This document shows, in pieces, positions 32,113 to 41,916 of a stretch of 64,000 bases of DNA. This stretch comes from Zonotrichia leucophrys gambelii (lineage: Eukaryota; Chordata; Aves; Passeriformes; Passerellidae). Where the stretch lies: NCBI RefSeq assembly GCF_028769735.1, contig NC_088194.1:3666319-3730318 (forward strand), in the 5' to 3' direction. The position numbers were made by a program, and so were the translations under genes. Each line of letters starts with the position of its first letter. The first letter of the stretch is position 1. The notes beneath the pieces were generated by a model. The model made no database searches. It saw only the letters and a program-made list of their open reading frames with translations, and was not told the DNA's origin.

Positions 32113-34093
32113 TTTCCCAATTAATTCCATCCTGGACACCACATCTTTGGGGTTTTCTGGGTTTTTCCCTGGCCTGGGACATCCCACGGCTCAGGAATTG
32201 CAGATGTTTCTCCCCAGCCCCGTTTTTGGGGACAAATCCCTTCTTTTGGGACAGCTCAGGACAATTCCTGCTCCTTGGGTGATGATTTTAACACCAAAGT
32301 TGATTTTTCCAGTGATTTCCCCCCTTGGAAATATTTTTTGGGGTCTTGGTCCATTCCCATGTGGAGATTTCGATCTTTTATTCCACTTACAAAATCCAGG
32401 ATGTCAAGAAAAACCTCTGGGAATTAATAAACATTCATCCTGCTGCTGAGTTTCCAGCCAGAAATTTCCAGGATGAGTTGATGGCGAGAAGAAGGAATTT
32501 AGGATCATTGTTTCCACTTAAAAGAGGTTTTTCCCACATTTTATATTCCTTGTTCCCCAAAAATGCTTCCCCAAAAGGAATTTTCCTCTGGGTGATTTCG
32601 CTTCATTAATTTTTCCCTGCCCGATGCCAGCCAATCCCAGGTGGGGAAAATTGGGGTTTTTTTGGGGGGGATTTTTTGGCTTTTCTGGACCATTTCCAGG
32701 GTGAAAATTTTCCTTTTGGGACCTGGGGGTTGAACTGGTGGAGAAATCCATGGAGAAATCCAGCCTGGCCGTGGGAATTCCAGGTGGGATTTGTGCCTCT
32801 AAAAACACCCCCAAAAAACCCAAAATACCCCCAAAAATCCCAAAACAGCCCCAAACACCCCAAAACCAACGACTTTGCCACCCCAAAATCCTTCCAAGCT
32901 CCCATTCCTGAAGCTTCCAGGACTCCACCGCTGTTTTTCCTGGATTAATTCATCCTGCGATTCCCCGTCGGTATTTTTTCTGTAAAAGTCTGATTTTTGA
33001 GAAATGGTGGCTTTGGGTTTTTACCTATCAGGTGCTTTCTGAGCAAGGAAGGAGGAGGAGCCTCCCAGGAGGTTCCGGGTGGGTTTTTTTGGGTGGTTTT
33101 GGGTTTTTTTTTTTGTCATTCAAAAATCATTTCCCAGCAGCAAAACCTCGGGGAAAACTCCGAGCTGGGCGTCCCTGGAGAGCAGAGGGGATGTGACCCA
33201 ATCCTGGGATCGGGTTTGGGTTAAAATCCTGGAATTTTCATCCCTGGAGGTGTCCAAGGAGCAGCAAGGTGACATCTTGGATTGTTGGATCCCGGAGTTT
33301 TTCTCCAGCCTCAGGGATCCTGGAATTCCCTCTCCATCCACACCCCGAAAATTGGGAAAAGTGGTGAAATTTGGAGAAAGAAAAAGGAAAAAACCCTCGG
33401 ATTTCAAAGCTCCTCCACCAAACCCAGTCAGGATTTTCCAGCAGCCGATCCACGATTGGATTTTCCCGGCCTTTCCCAGCCATTCCACCAGGAAGGACCA
33501 TCCCCATCCCCAGCTGGTCCCAAATCCACCCAAACCCACCCAGAACGAGGATTTTTGGCTTCTCCCGGGTGAGTTTTCGGGACCTCCCGTCCTTCTCCCC
33601 CTCCTGTGGATCCCATGGAGCTCCAAGCTGGGATTTTCCCGCGAAATTTGGGGATTTCTCACCTTTCTGGGCGGTCCCACCCCTGGGGGATGGAGCAGAT
33701 TTTGGGATGCTCCGAGGAGCCGCCCACGTCCCTCGGTGGGATCGCTTTGGAGCTTCCACCTCTCCAGAGCTGGGGAAAAAAATCCATGAAATTCCTCCAA
33801 AACCGGATTTTTCCTCTTTTTTTCAGAGCCGTTTGAGGACCCCTCGGCAGGATGATGGAACTCTGGCGGAAAAACCAAACCCATTCTCTGCTTCCTTCTG
33901 CTTTTTCCTCTTCCATCTCCGGGGCGCCGAGCGCAGCCCCGCGCTTTGAATAATTTCCGACCGAAGGGGGATAAAAGGCAAAGGTTTGACTCGGTTGGCC
34001 CCAAAAAACAGGAAATGAGAGGGCCGGGGGTGAAGCTCCTCCTGTCAGCACCTGCTCCGAGCCCCGGAACCGCGGCGGCTCCGTGATCCCGGC
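32113..34093. other. Intergenic C-D; promoter region of gene D at the right end
   Basis: No exon or array longer than about 60 bp was recognised. Just upstream of the gene D start, 34,005-34,090 has AACAGGAAATGAGAGG (an ETS-type core) and CAGCACCTGC (E-box), consistent with a blood-cell promoter by inference only. Confidence 0.4.
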
Positions 34094-34145
34094 ATGGGCT
34101 CGGGCGCTTGGCTCCGGCTGCTCCTCACCCTCGCCGCTCTTGGGG
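34094..34145 (+). CDS. SLAMF1: Gene D exon 1: signal peptide
   Basis: ATG in CGGCATGGGCTC; MGSGAWLRLLLTLAALG, donor GTATGT, phase 1. Confidence 0.75.
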
Positions 34146-37100
34146 GTATGTGGGCTTTCCTCACTGATTTTTGGGGGTTTGGGTGGGTTTTTATGGATTT
34201 TGGGGTTTTTTTGGGGTGGATCTGAAGGGGTTTGGGGCGTTGGGGTGGAGGTGCTCCAGGTGGGATGGGAGAAGGGTCCCCTAAAAGTCTCCCAGAGGGA
34301 GGAGGGGAGTGAAATGTGATGGGAAAAGTTGTTCAGCGGGAAAAGTGAAGGATTTGGGTGAATTTTAGCGGGTTCTGAGAGCCCTGAGGGATTCATTCGG
34401 AGCCAGAGGGAGTTGGGATGTTCCAGAGGGAGATTCCCGGAGGATTGGCTCAGATCCATGGGCCGGGAGGTTCCCGAGGAATAAAATCATGGAATGGTTT
34501 GGGCTGGAAGCACCTTGAGGATCCCAACGCGTTGCCATGGGACAACGTCCATGAAAATGGGGCCAATCCCTGGTTTTGGGGGGTCTGGAGAGCCAAAATT
34601 CCCTCCAGGCTTCCGGCCAAAATTCCAGGTTCTGCCAGTGGGAGGTTGTTTCCCTTTGCCTTTATTCTTCCTTTTTTCTTCCTTTTTTCTTCCTTTTTTC
34701 TTCCTTTTTTCTTCCTTTTTTCTTCCTTTTATCTTCATTTTTTCTTCCTTTTTTTTTCCCCTTTCCTTTTGGGGCAAAAACCCATGGAAAAAAGACTTTG
34801 GGAAAAGTGGGGGTGGCAAAATGGGGACCCTTCTCTGCTTTTGGGAGCTCCAGATTTGGCTCCTCCTCCTCCTCCTCCTCCTCTCACAATTTCCTACAAA
34901 AACAAAATTTGTTTGCCCAGAAATGAGGGAAAATCTGAGTCGAGGAAAATCCAAATCGAGGAAATTCTGAATCACTGGCTGGAAATTAAAAACAACAAAG
35001 GGAGTTTGGGGGAAAAATCCTCCCACGGGAATCCCGGGCTGTGGGAGATGAAACCCCTCATTTTTTTTTTTCCAAAAAACCCCAACCTGGGACCGCCTCG
35101 AACAGAAGGAAAATCTGGGATTTGTACCCGAGCCTGCTCCCAGGCGGCTGCAATTCCCAAAATTCCAGGATGTTTGAAGTTGGGAATGAGATTTCTTTGG
35201 ATTTGGGGTCTCACCTTTGGATTTGGGGTCTTTCCCTTGGATTTGGGGTCTCTCCTTTGGATTTGGGGTCTCACCTTTGGATTTGGGGCCTTTCCCTTTG
35301 ATTTGGGGTCTTTCCCTTGGATTTGGGGTCTCTCCTTTGGATTTGGGGTCTTTCCCTTGGATTTGGGGTCTTTCCCTTTGGATTTAGCATCTCTGCTTTG
35401 GATTTGGGGTCTCACCTTTAGATTTAAAGTCTTTCCTTTGCATTTAGGGTCTCACCTTTGGATTTGGGGTCTTTCCCTTTGGATTTGGGGTGTTTCCCTT
35501 GGATTTGGGGTGTTTCCCTTGGATTTAGTGTCTCTCCTTTGGATTTGGGGTCTCAGCTTTGGATTTGAGGTCTCTCCTTTGGATTTGGGGTCTTTCCCTT
35601 TGGATTTGGGGTCTTTCTCTTGGATTTGGGGTTTCTTCTTTGGATTTGGGGTCTCAGCTTTGGATTTGAGGTCTCTCCTTTGGATTTGGGGTCTTTCCCT
35701 TTGGATTTGGGGTCTCACCTTTGGATTTGGGGTCTCACATTTGGATTTGGGGGTCTCACCTTTGGATCTGGCGGTTTCTGTCTTGGCTTTGGGGTTCCAC
35801 CTCTGGATTTGGGGTCTCTTCTCGCCTTGGATTTCTCCTGGAGGTCGGGCTCTGTGTGTCCCCTGGATTTGGCTCTCCCGCCGATCCGGGATTGGTGGAT
35901 TCCCGGCGGCCCCTCTCCCTCCCCTTCCGGATTTGGCGTCCTGGTGACCCTGGACCTGGGACCCCCGATTCCGCGGATCCACCTTTGGACCTGGGAATCC
36001 ACCTCAGGAAGTTAGACAGCCTCCTGGAAGAAAATCACCGAGGGGCCGCTCAGGAAGAAGCTCCTGCTGAAGATTTCGGGCGAGAACCACACGGAGTTCG
36101 AGCAGGGGCGGATGCGCTTGGGGGAGAACTTTTCCCTGGAAATCCTCAACACCAGCCGGGATGACGGGCGGCTCTACGAGTACAGCACCTACCAGGGCTC
36201 CTATGAGGAGGTCTGGCAGATCCAGCTGGAAGTGCTTGGTAAAAAAAATCCCCCGGGAATTGCCAGGATGGTGATCCCGGCATTTTGCTGGATATTCCAA
36301 GCTTTTTCCTGGGTGTTCCAGAGCTTTTCTGGATGTTCCAGAGCTTTCAAGGGCGTTCCAGGCATTTTCCTGGATGTTCCAGACCTTTCCAGGGCGTTCC
36401 AGGCTTTTATCCTGGCTGTTCCAGGCTTTTTCCTGGGTGTTCCAGAGCTTTCCTGGATGTTCCAGAGCTTTTCTGGATGTTCCAGACCTTTCCAGGGTGT
36501 TCCAGGCTTTTATCCTGGCTGTTCCAGGCTTTTTCCTGAGTGTTCCAGGCCTTTCCTGGATGTTCCAGAGCTTTTCCTGGACCATTCTGGCATTTTGGGA
36601 GCCGATCTGGGAGGTGGGTGGTGGTGGTCGGGGAGGTGGGAAATTTCCACTTTGTCCAAAGAATGGATGGAATTTCCATTTAATCCAGGATGTCCAAAGA
36701 ATCCTGGAATTTCCGTTCCTCCTTTTTCCAGAGCTGGAGGTCAATCTCAGCTTTTTTGCGGGAACCTCTCGGCAAAAAAGCTGAGATTTTGTTGGGCATT
36801 CCCAGCTTTTTCCTGGAGTTTCCTGCTGTTTTCCTGGATTTTTCCCTGGGTGTTCTCAGCCTTTTGGGAGCAGCTCTGGGATGAGGGAGGTGGAAACCAC
36901 CGCCCTCCACGTCCTCCATATTCCAAATCCTGGCATTCCCGTCTCTCCCCAGAGCCGGTGGCCGTTCCCAGCATCCGCGTCCTGCGCCGGGAATCGTCCA
37001 ACGGGAGCTGCTGGCTGGAGCTGAGCTGCTCCTCGGAGCGGGGGGACGAGGTTTCCTACAGCTGGGACAGCGGGGACAGCGGGGACAGCGGGGACAGCGG

Positions 37101-40100
37101 GGACAGCGGGGACAGAGGGGACAGCGGGGACGGCGGGGACAGCGGGGACAGCGGGGACAGCGGGGACAGCGGGGACAGCGGGGACAGCGGGGACAGCGGG
37201 GACAGCCGGGACAGCCGGGACAGCCGGGACAGCGGGGACAGCGGGGACGGCACCGGCCCCGGGGCGCTCTGCCGCGCCAACGGCAGCGTCCTGAGGCTCC
37301 GGTTCCCGCTGCGGAGCTCGGCCTTCGACTGCGTCTGCACCGCCCGCAACCCCGTCAGCTCCCAAAACGCCACCTTCGACACCGACCAGTGCGGATCCCT
37401 GCACACGGGTAGGTGCTGGGATCATGGAATTCCAGAATTGCAGAACCCCAGAATCCCAGAATCCCGGAATCTTGGAATTCCAGAATCCCAGAACCCTGCA
37501 ATCATGGAACCCTGGAATTCTGGGATCCCAGAACACCAGAATCCTGCAATCTTAGAACCCCAGAATCATGGAATCCTGGAATCCTAGAACCCCAGAATCC
37601 AGGAACTCCAGAGCCCCAGAATCCTGGAATCACGGAATCCTGGAATTCCAGAAACCCAGAACCCTGGAATCATGGAACCCTGGAATTCTGGGATCCCAGA
37701 ACCCCGGAACCCTAGAATCCCAGAACACCAGAATCCTGGAATCCTAGAACCCCAGAATCCTGGAATTCCAGAATCCCAGAACCCCAGAATCCCAGAACCC
37801 CAGAATCCTGGAGTCACAGAATCCTAGAACTCCAGAACCCTGGAATTCCAGAGTCCCAGAATCCTGGAATCATGGAATGCTGGAATTCTGGAATCAGAGA
37901 ATTCCTGAATCCTGGAATTCCAGAATCCCAGAACCCTGGAATCATGGAACCCTGGAATTCTGGGATCCCAGAACCCCAGAATCCTGCAATCTTAGAACCC
38001 CAGAATCATGGAATCCTAGAACCCCAGAATCCAGGAACTCCAGAGCCCCAGAATCCTGGAATCACGGAATCCTGGAATTCCAGAAACCCAGAAACCCAGA
38101 ACCCTGGAATCATGGAATCCTGGAATTCCAGAAACCCAGAACCCCAGAATCCTGAAACCCCAGAATCCTGGAACCCTGGAATCCCAGAATCCCGGAATCT
38201 TGGAATTCCAGAAACCCAAAACCCTGGAATCATGGAACCCTGGAATTCTGGGATCCCAGGACCCCAGAATCCTACAATCTTAGAACCCCAGAATCATGGA
38301 ATCCTGGAATCCTAGAACCCCAGAATCCAGGAACTCCAGAGCCCCAGAATCCTGGAATCACGGAATCCTGGAATTCCAGAAACCCAGAACCCCAGAATCC
38401 TGAAACCCCAGAATCCTGGAATTCCAGAAACCCAGAACCCCAGAATCCCGGAATCTTGGAATTCCAGAATCCCAGAACTTTGGAATCATGGAACCCTGGA
38501 ATTCTGGGATCCCAGAACCCCGGAACCCTAGAATCCCAGAACACCAGAATCCTGGAATCTTAGAACCCCAGAATCATGGAATCCTAGAACCCCAGAATCC
38601 AGGAACTCCAGAGCCCCAGAATCCTGGAATCACGGAATCCTGGAATTCCAGAATCCCAGAACCCCAGAATCCCAGAACCCCAGAATCCTGGAGTCACAGA
38701 ATCCTAGAACTCCAGAACCCTGGAATTCCAGAGTCCCAGAATCCTGGAATTCCGGAGTCCCAGAATCCTGGAATCATGGAATGCTGGAATTCTGGAATCA
38801 GAGAATTCCTGAATCCTGGAATGCCAGAATCCCAGAATCCTGGAACTCCAGAACCCTGGAATCCCAGAATCTTGGGATCCCATAATCTCGGAACCCCAAA
38901 ATCCCAGAACTCCGGAACCCCAGAATCCCTGAATCCCAAAACCCCATAATCCTGGAATCCTGGAACCCCAGAATCACAGAATTCTGGAACCCCAGAATCA
39001 CAGAATTTTGGAACCCCAGAATTCCAGAACCTCAGGATCCCAGGGTGGTGGGCTGGGGTGGGAAGGAAGCTCTGGAGATGTCCAGATGGTGGGAACTTGG
39101 TGGATTTGGGCGGAAAATTGAGAGATTTGTGTGGGAATTTTGAGAGATTTCTATGGATATTTGAGATATTTCTGTGGATTAATGGGATCCCCCTTTAGAC
39201 AGGAGATTTTTAAAGATATTGGAGATATTTCTATGAACTTTCAAGATATTTCTGTCCCTCGAGCCCCCTTAAAGCCACCAGGGATATTTTAGGGTTTTTT
39301 CCGACCCCACATCCAGTCCCCAGTGGGTTTTTATCTAAAATAAGGCAAATGAAGAGAGCTCAGAGGCATTTCCTGCCCTTTGCTTCCTGTTCTGCAGCAA
39401 ATCAGCCCCAAATCAGGTGACAGAGGTGACAAAATCAGCCTCCGAATCCGGTGACAAAGTGACCAAATTCAGGCCCAAAATTAGAGCACAGCGGTGAGAA
39501 AAATCCACCCCAAAGTCAGGGGAGAAAGTGATGGAAATCAGCCCCAAAATCAGGTGACAGGTGACAAAAATCAGCCCCCAAATCAGGTGACAGGTGACAA
39601 AAATCAGGTGACAGAGGTGACAAAAATCAGCCCCAAATCAGGTGACAGGTGACAAAAATCAGGTGACAGAGGTGACAAAAGGCTCTGGGTGACCCGGGGC
39701 CACCTCCCCTGTGTGTCCCCTCCTGTCCCAGGTGTCCCCAGGGTGAGGACAGAGCTCCTGGTGCCTCTGGTGCTGCTCGGTGTCATCGTCGTCATCGTCA
39801 TCGTGGTCATTGTCACCTTCAGGGCCGCCCGCTCGGCCAAATGTGAGTTTGGGGGGTCCTGGAGTGGGTGGGGACCCCCAAAATTCCAGAGTTTGGGAAA
39901 GAATTCTGAGGTCATTGAGCCCTGGCTGTGATTGGTCACCTGTGGTCACCTGAGGGACAGGAGGAACTGGGATCACTGGGATTGTTGGGATTGTTGGGAT
40001 CGCTGGGATTGCTGGGATCGCTGGGATCGCTGGGATCGCTGGGATCACTGGGATAACTGGGATAGCTGGGATAACTGGGATTGCTGGGATCACTGGGATT

Positions 40101-41916
40101 GCTGGGATCACTGGGATTGCTGGGATCTCTGGGATCACTGGGATCTCTGGGATTGCTGGGATCGCTGGGATCACTGGGATCACTGGGATCACTGGGATCA
40201 CTGGGATTGCTGGGATTGCTGGGATCACTGGGATCTCTGGGATCACTGGGATCACTGGGATCACTGGGATTGCTGGGATCTCTGGGATCTCTGGGATCAC
40301 TGGGATCACTGGGATCACTGGGATCTCTGGGATCACTGGGATTGCTGGGATCACTGGGATCACTGGGATCACTGGGATTGCTGGGATCTCTGGGATCACT
40401 GGGATCGCTGGGATCTCTGGGATCACTGGGATCACTGGGATCACTGGGATTGTTGGGATCACTGGGATTGTTGGGATCACTGGGATCTCTGGGATAACTG
40501 GGATCACTGGGATTGCTGGGATCTCTGGGATCTCTGGGATCACTGGGGTCTCTGGGATCACTGGGATAACTGGGATAACTGGGATAACTGGGATTGCTGG
40601 GATCACTGGGATTGCTGGGATCTCTGGGATCACTGGGATCACTGGGATCGCTGGGATCGCTGGGATTGCTGGGATTGCTGGGATCTCTGGGATCTCTGGG
40701 ATCACTGGGATCACTGGGATTGCTGGGATCTCTGGGATCTCTGGGATCCTCTCCCAGCTCAGCTCTGAGGGACCCAGGATCAGTTCCTGGCAGAAAAAAT
40801 CCTGGAAGGAGAATTCCTGAGGGAGCTGGGGGGGCTCAGGCTTCAGAAAAGGGGGATCCAGGGGGAATTTGGGATCTGATCCCAGGGAATGGAGCCAGAA
40901 CAAAAGGGAACGGCCTCGAGCTGTGCCAGGCTTGGAAATTTGGGAAAATTCCTCCTGGAAAAGGGAAAAGGGCTTGGAAGGAGCTCAGGGATCTTCAAAG
41001 TGTCCGAGGAATTCCTGGAAATTCCTCGGGATGACCAAGAGGGGACCGGACACTGCTGGGACTTGGTGACCTTGGAATTCTCTTCCAACCTGGCTGATCC
41101 TGGGATTGTGTGACCCCTCCCACCCCACAGGTGACCCGGACCCCTCCCAGGCCACCCCGGACCCCTCCCCGGTCACTCCGGCCAGCGCCACCATCTACGC
41201 CCAGGTGCAGCGGGTGCAGGTGAGGGGGAAAAATGGGGAAAAATGGGGAAAAATGGGGAAAATGGGGAAAATGGGGAAAAAAGGGGATAGGGGGGAAAAG
41301 GGTAAAAGAGGGGGAAAAAATAGGGGAAAACGGTGAAGAAAAGGGGGAACAAAGCCGAGTGACACAACTTGCTGAGCCCCCAGCATCCCACGGTGGCTTT
41401 GGGGACAAACTCTGGGATTTTCCCCCTTTTTTGAGCCCTGCTGGGCACAATCCTGTCAGGAAAAGGTCCAGCGGGACCAGGGTGACCCCGTGGGGACCCT
41501 CGGGGCGCTGCCCACCCTTTGTCCCCTCCCTCAGAAGCCCAAAGGCACCGTCCCCGACGCCACCCCCGTGTCCTGCACCACCATCTACGCCGCCGCCACC
41601 GGGCCACCGCCGACCCCCAACGGAGCCCCCCGGTCCCCGGCCGTGTCCCCAACCCCGCGGGGGCGCCCCCCGCTGTCCCAGGTAAGTGGAACATCCCAAA
41701 CCCCCCCTTTGTGGGGCACCCCCTACCCAGCCACCTCGCTGACCCCTCGGTGTCCCCATTTTGGGACCCCTCGGTGTCCCCATTTTGTGACCCCTCGGTG
41801 TCCCCATTTTGTGACCCCTCGGTGTCCCCATTTTGTGACCCCTCGGTGTCCCCATTTTTGTCCCCTCCAAGGAGCCTACGACGGTTTACGCCAGCGTGAC
41901 CCATCCGGTGGCCTGA
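34094..41916 (+). CDS. SLAMF1: Gene D: SLAMF1 (CD150)-like receptor; IgV exon damaged
   Basis: Exons seen: 34094-34145 (signal), 36016?-36238 (3' half of IgV), 36953-37408 (IgC2 with coding minisatellite), 39732-39842 (TM), 41131-41219, 41535-41681 and 41872-41916 (tail). The tail has TIYAQV, TIYAAA and TVYASV followed by T-H-P and a short end. This three-tyrosine pattern, including the non-canonical middle one, is that of SLAMF1, where the first and third bind SAP. The 5' half of IgV cannot be read through: an in-frame TAG at 36,013 follows sequence that looks like the neighbouring minisatellite. Either this allele is broken or the assembly is wrong there. Confidence 0.75.
34485..34560 (+). 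mobile_element. Short CR1 fragment
   Basis: AATCATGGAATGGTTTGGGC then GGAAGCACCTTGAGGATCCC, the CR1 3'-region start, in gene D intron 1. Confidence 0.65.
34660..34890. repeat. TTCCTTTTTTC run and (CTC)n
   Basis: Polypyrimidine units at 34,667-34,765 and a CTCCTCCTCCTC run at 34,860-34,882 inside gene D intron 1. Confidence 0.85.
35185..35840. repeat. Minisatellite abutting the gene D IgV exon
   Basis: About 21-bp units (TTTGGATTTGGGGTCTCACC / TCTTTCCC). Degenerate units (CACCTTTGGACCTGGGAATC) continue to about 36,005, that is into the place where the first IgV strands should be. Confidence 0.9.
36016..36238 (+). CDS. SLAMF1: Gene D exon 2 (partial): 3' half of IgV
   Basis: In the frame used by the later exons it reads TASWKKITEGPLRKKLLLK and goes on to NHTEFEQGRM, ENFSLEILNTSRDDGRLYEY (E-F strands) and QIQLEVLG (G strand); donor GTAAAA, phase 1. 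Upstream in frame are possible B/C-strand residues (GVLVTLDLG, RIHLWTWE) but then TAG at 36,013-36,015. No acceptor that restores phase was found. Confidence 0.6.
36270..36600. repeat. GTTCCAG(A/G)CTTTTCCTGG minisatellite
   Basis: About 330 bp of TGTTCCAGAGCTTTCCTGGA-type units in gene D intron 2. Confidence 0.85.
36953..37408 (+). CDS. SLAMF1: Gene D exon 3: IgC2 domain with coding minisatellite
   Basis: Acceptor CTCTCCCCAG, donor GTAGGT, 456 nt, phase 1-1. Begins EPVAVPSIRVL, has SCWLELSCSS and EVSYSW, then 21 three-residue units (D-S-G with D-S-R, D-R-G, D-G-G variants), then GALCRANGSVLRLRF and FDCVCTARNPVSS. The frame is open and both flanks keep the family cysteines. Confidence 0.85.
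37062..37252 (+). repeat. 9-bp coding minisatellite inside gene D exon 3
   Basis: Unit GACAGCGGG, 21 copies including variants GACAGAGGG, GACGGCGGG and a block of three GACAGCCGG. It sits directly after the SYSW codons. Confidence 0.9.
37410..39040. repeat. CCAGAATCCTGGAAT minisatellite in gene D intron 3
   Basis: About 1.6 kb of the same AGAATCC(C/T)(A/G)GAA family found at 2,600-3,330 (forward) and 3,960-4,770 (reverse). Several 300-400 bp blocks repeat as higher-order units. Confidence 0.9.
39400..39690. repeat. CAGGTGACAAAAATCAGCCCC units
   Basis: About ten irregular copies just upstream of the gene D TM exon. Confidence 0.8.
39732..39842 (+). CDS. SLAMF1: Gene D exon 4: transmembrane segment
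   Basis: Acceptor CCTGTCCCAG, donor GTGAGT, 111 nt, phase 1-1. Encodes GVPRVRTELL, then a Val/Ile-rich membrane run (VPLVLLGVIVVIVIVVIV) and TFRAARSAK. Confidence 0.85.
39960..40755. repeat. GGGATCACT 9-bp minisatellite
   Basis: About 85 copies of GGGAT(C/T)(A/G/T)CT in gene D intron 4. It reads W-D-x repeatedly in one frame and I-P-x on the other strand, but has no splice or family support as coding sequence. Confidence 0.9.
40850..41120 (-). mobile_element. CR1 LINE 3' fragment, reverse orientation
   Basis: GAACGGCCTCGAGCTGTGCC (reverse of the CR1 signature), GGAATTCCTGGAAATTCC, and GAATTCTCTTCCAACCTGGC near the end. It stops about 10 bp before the first ITSM exon, so the acceptor lies against CR1 sequence. 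Confidence 0.75.
41131..41219 (+). CDS. SLAMF1: Gene D exon 5: first ITSM
   Basis: Acceptor CACCCCACAG, donor GTGAGG, 89 nt, phase 1-0. Pro/Ser/Thr-rich linker, then ASATIYAQVQRVQ. Confidence 0.85.
41535..41681 (+). CDS. SLAMF1: Gene D exon 6: second tyrosine motif
   Basis: Acceptor TCCCTCAG, donor GTAAGT, 147 nt, phase 0-0. Encodes SCTTIYAAATGPPP; alanine at +3 makes it a non-switch motif, as in mammalian SLAMF1. A proline-rich stretch follows that is longer than expected. Confidence 0.8.
41872..41916 (+). CDS. SLAMF1: Gene D exon 7: last ITSM and C terminus
   Basis: Acceptor CCCTCCAAG. Encodes EPTTVYASVTHPVA and TGA at 41,914-41,916. TVYASV close to the C terminus is the strongest SLAMF1 marker. 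Confidence 0.85.
   Translation, partial: EPTTVYASVTHPVA

Noticed and set aside
39932..40768. W-D-x-W-D-x ORF that might be a WD-type repeat protein
   Set aside because: It is a 9-bp DNA array inside an intron; real WD40 repeats are about 40 residues with varied sequence.
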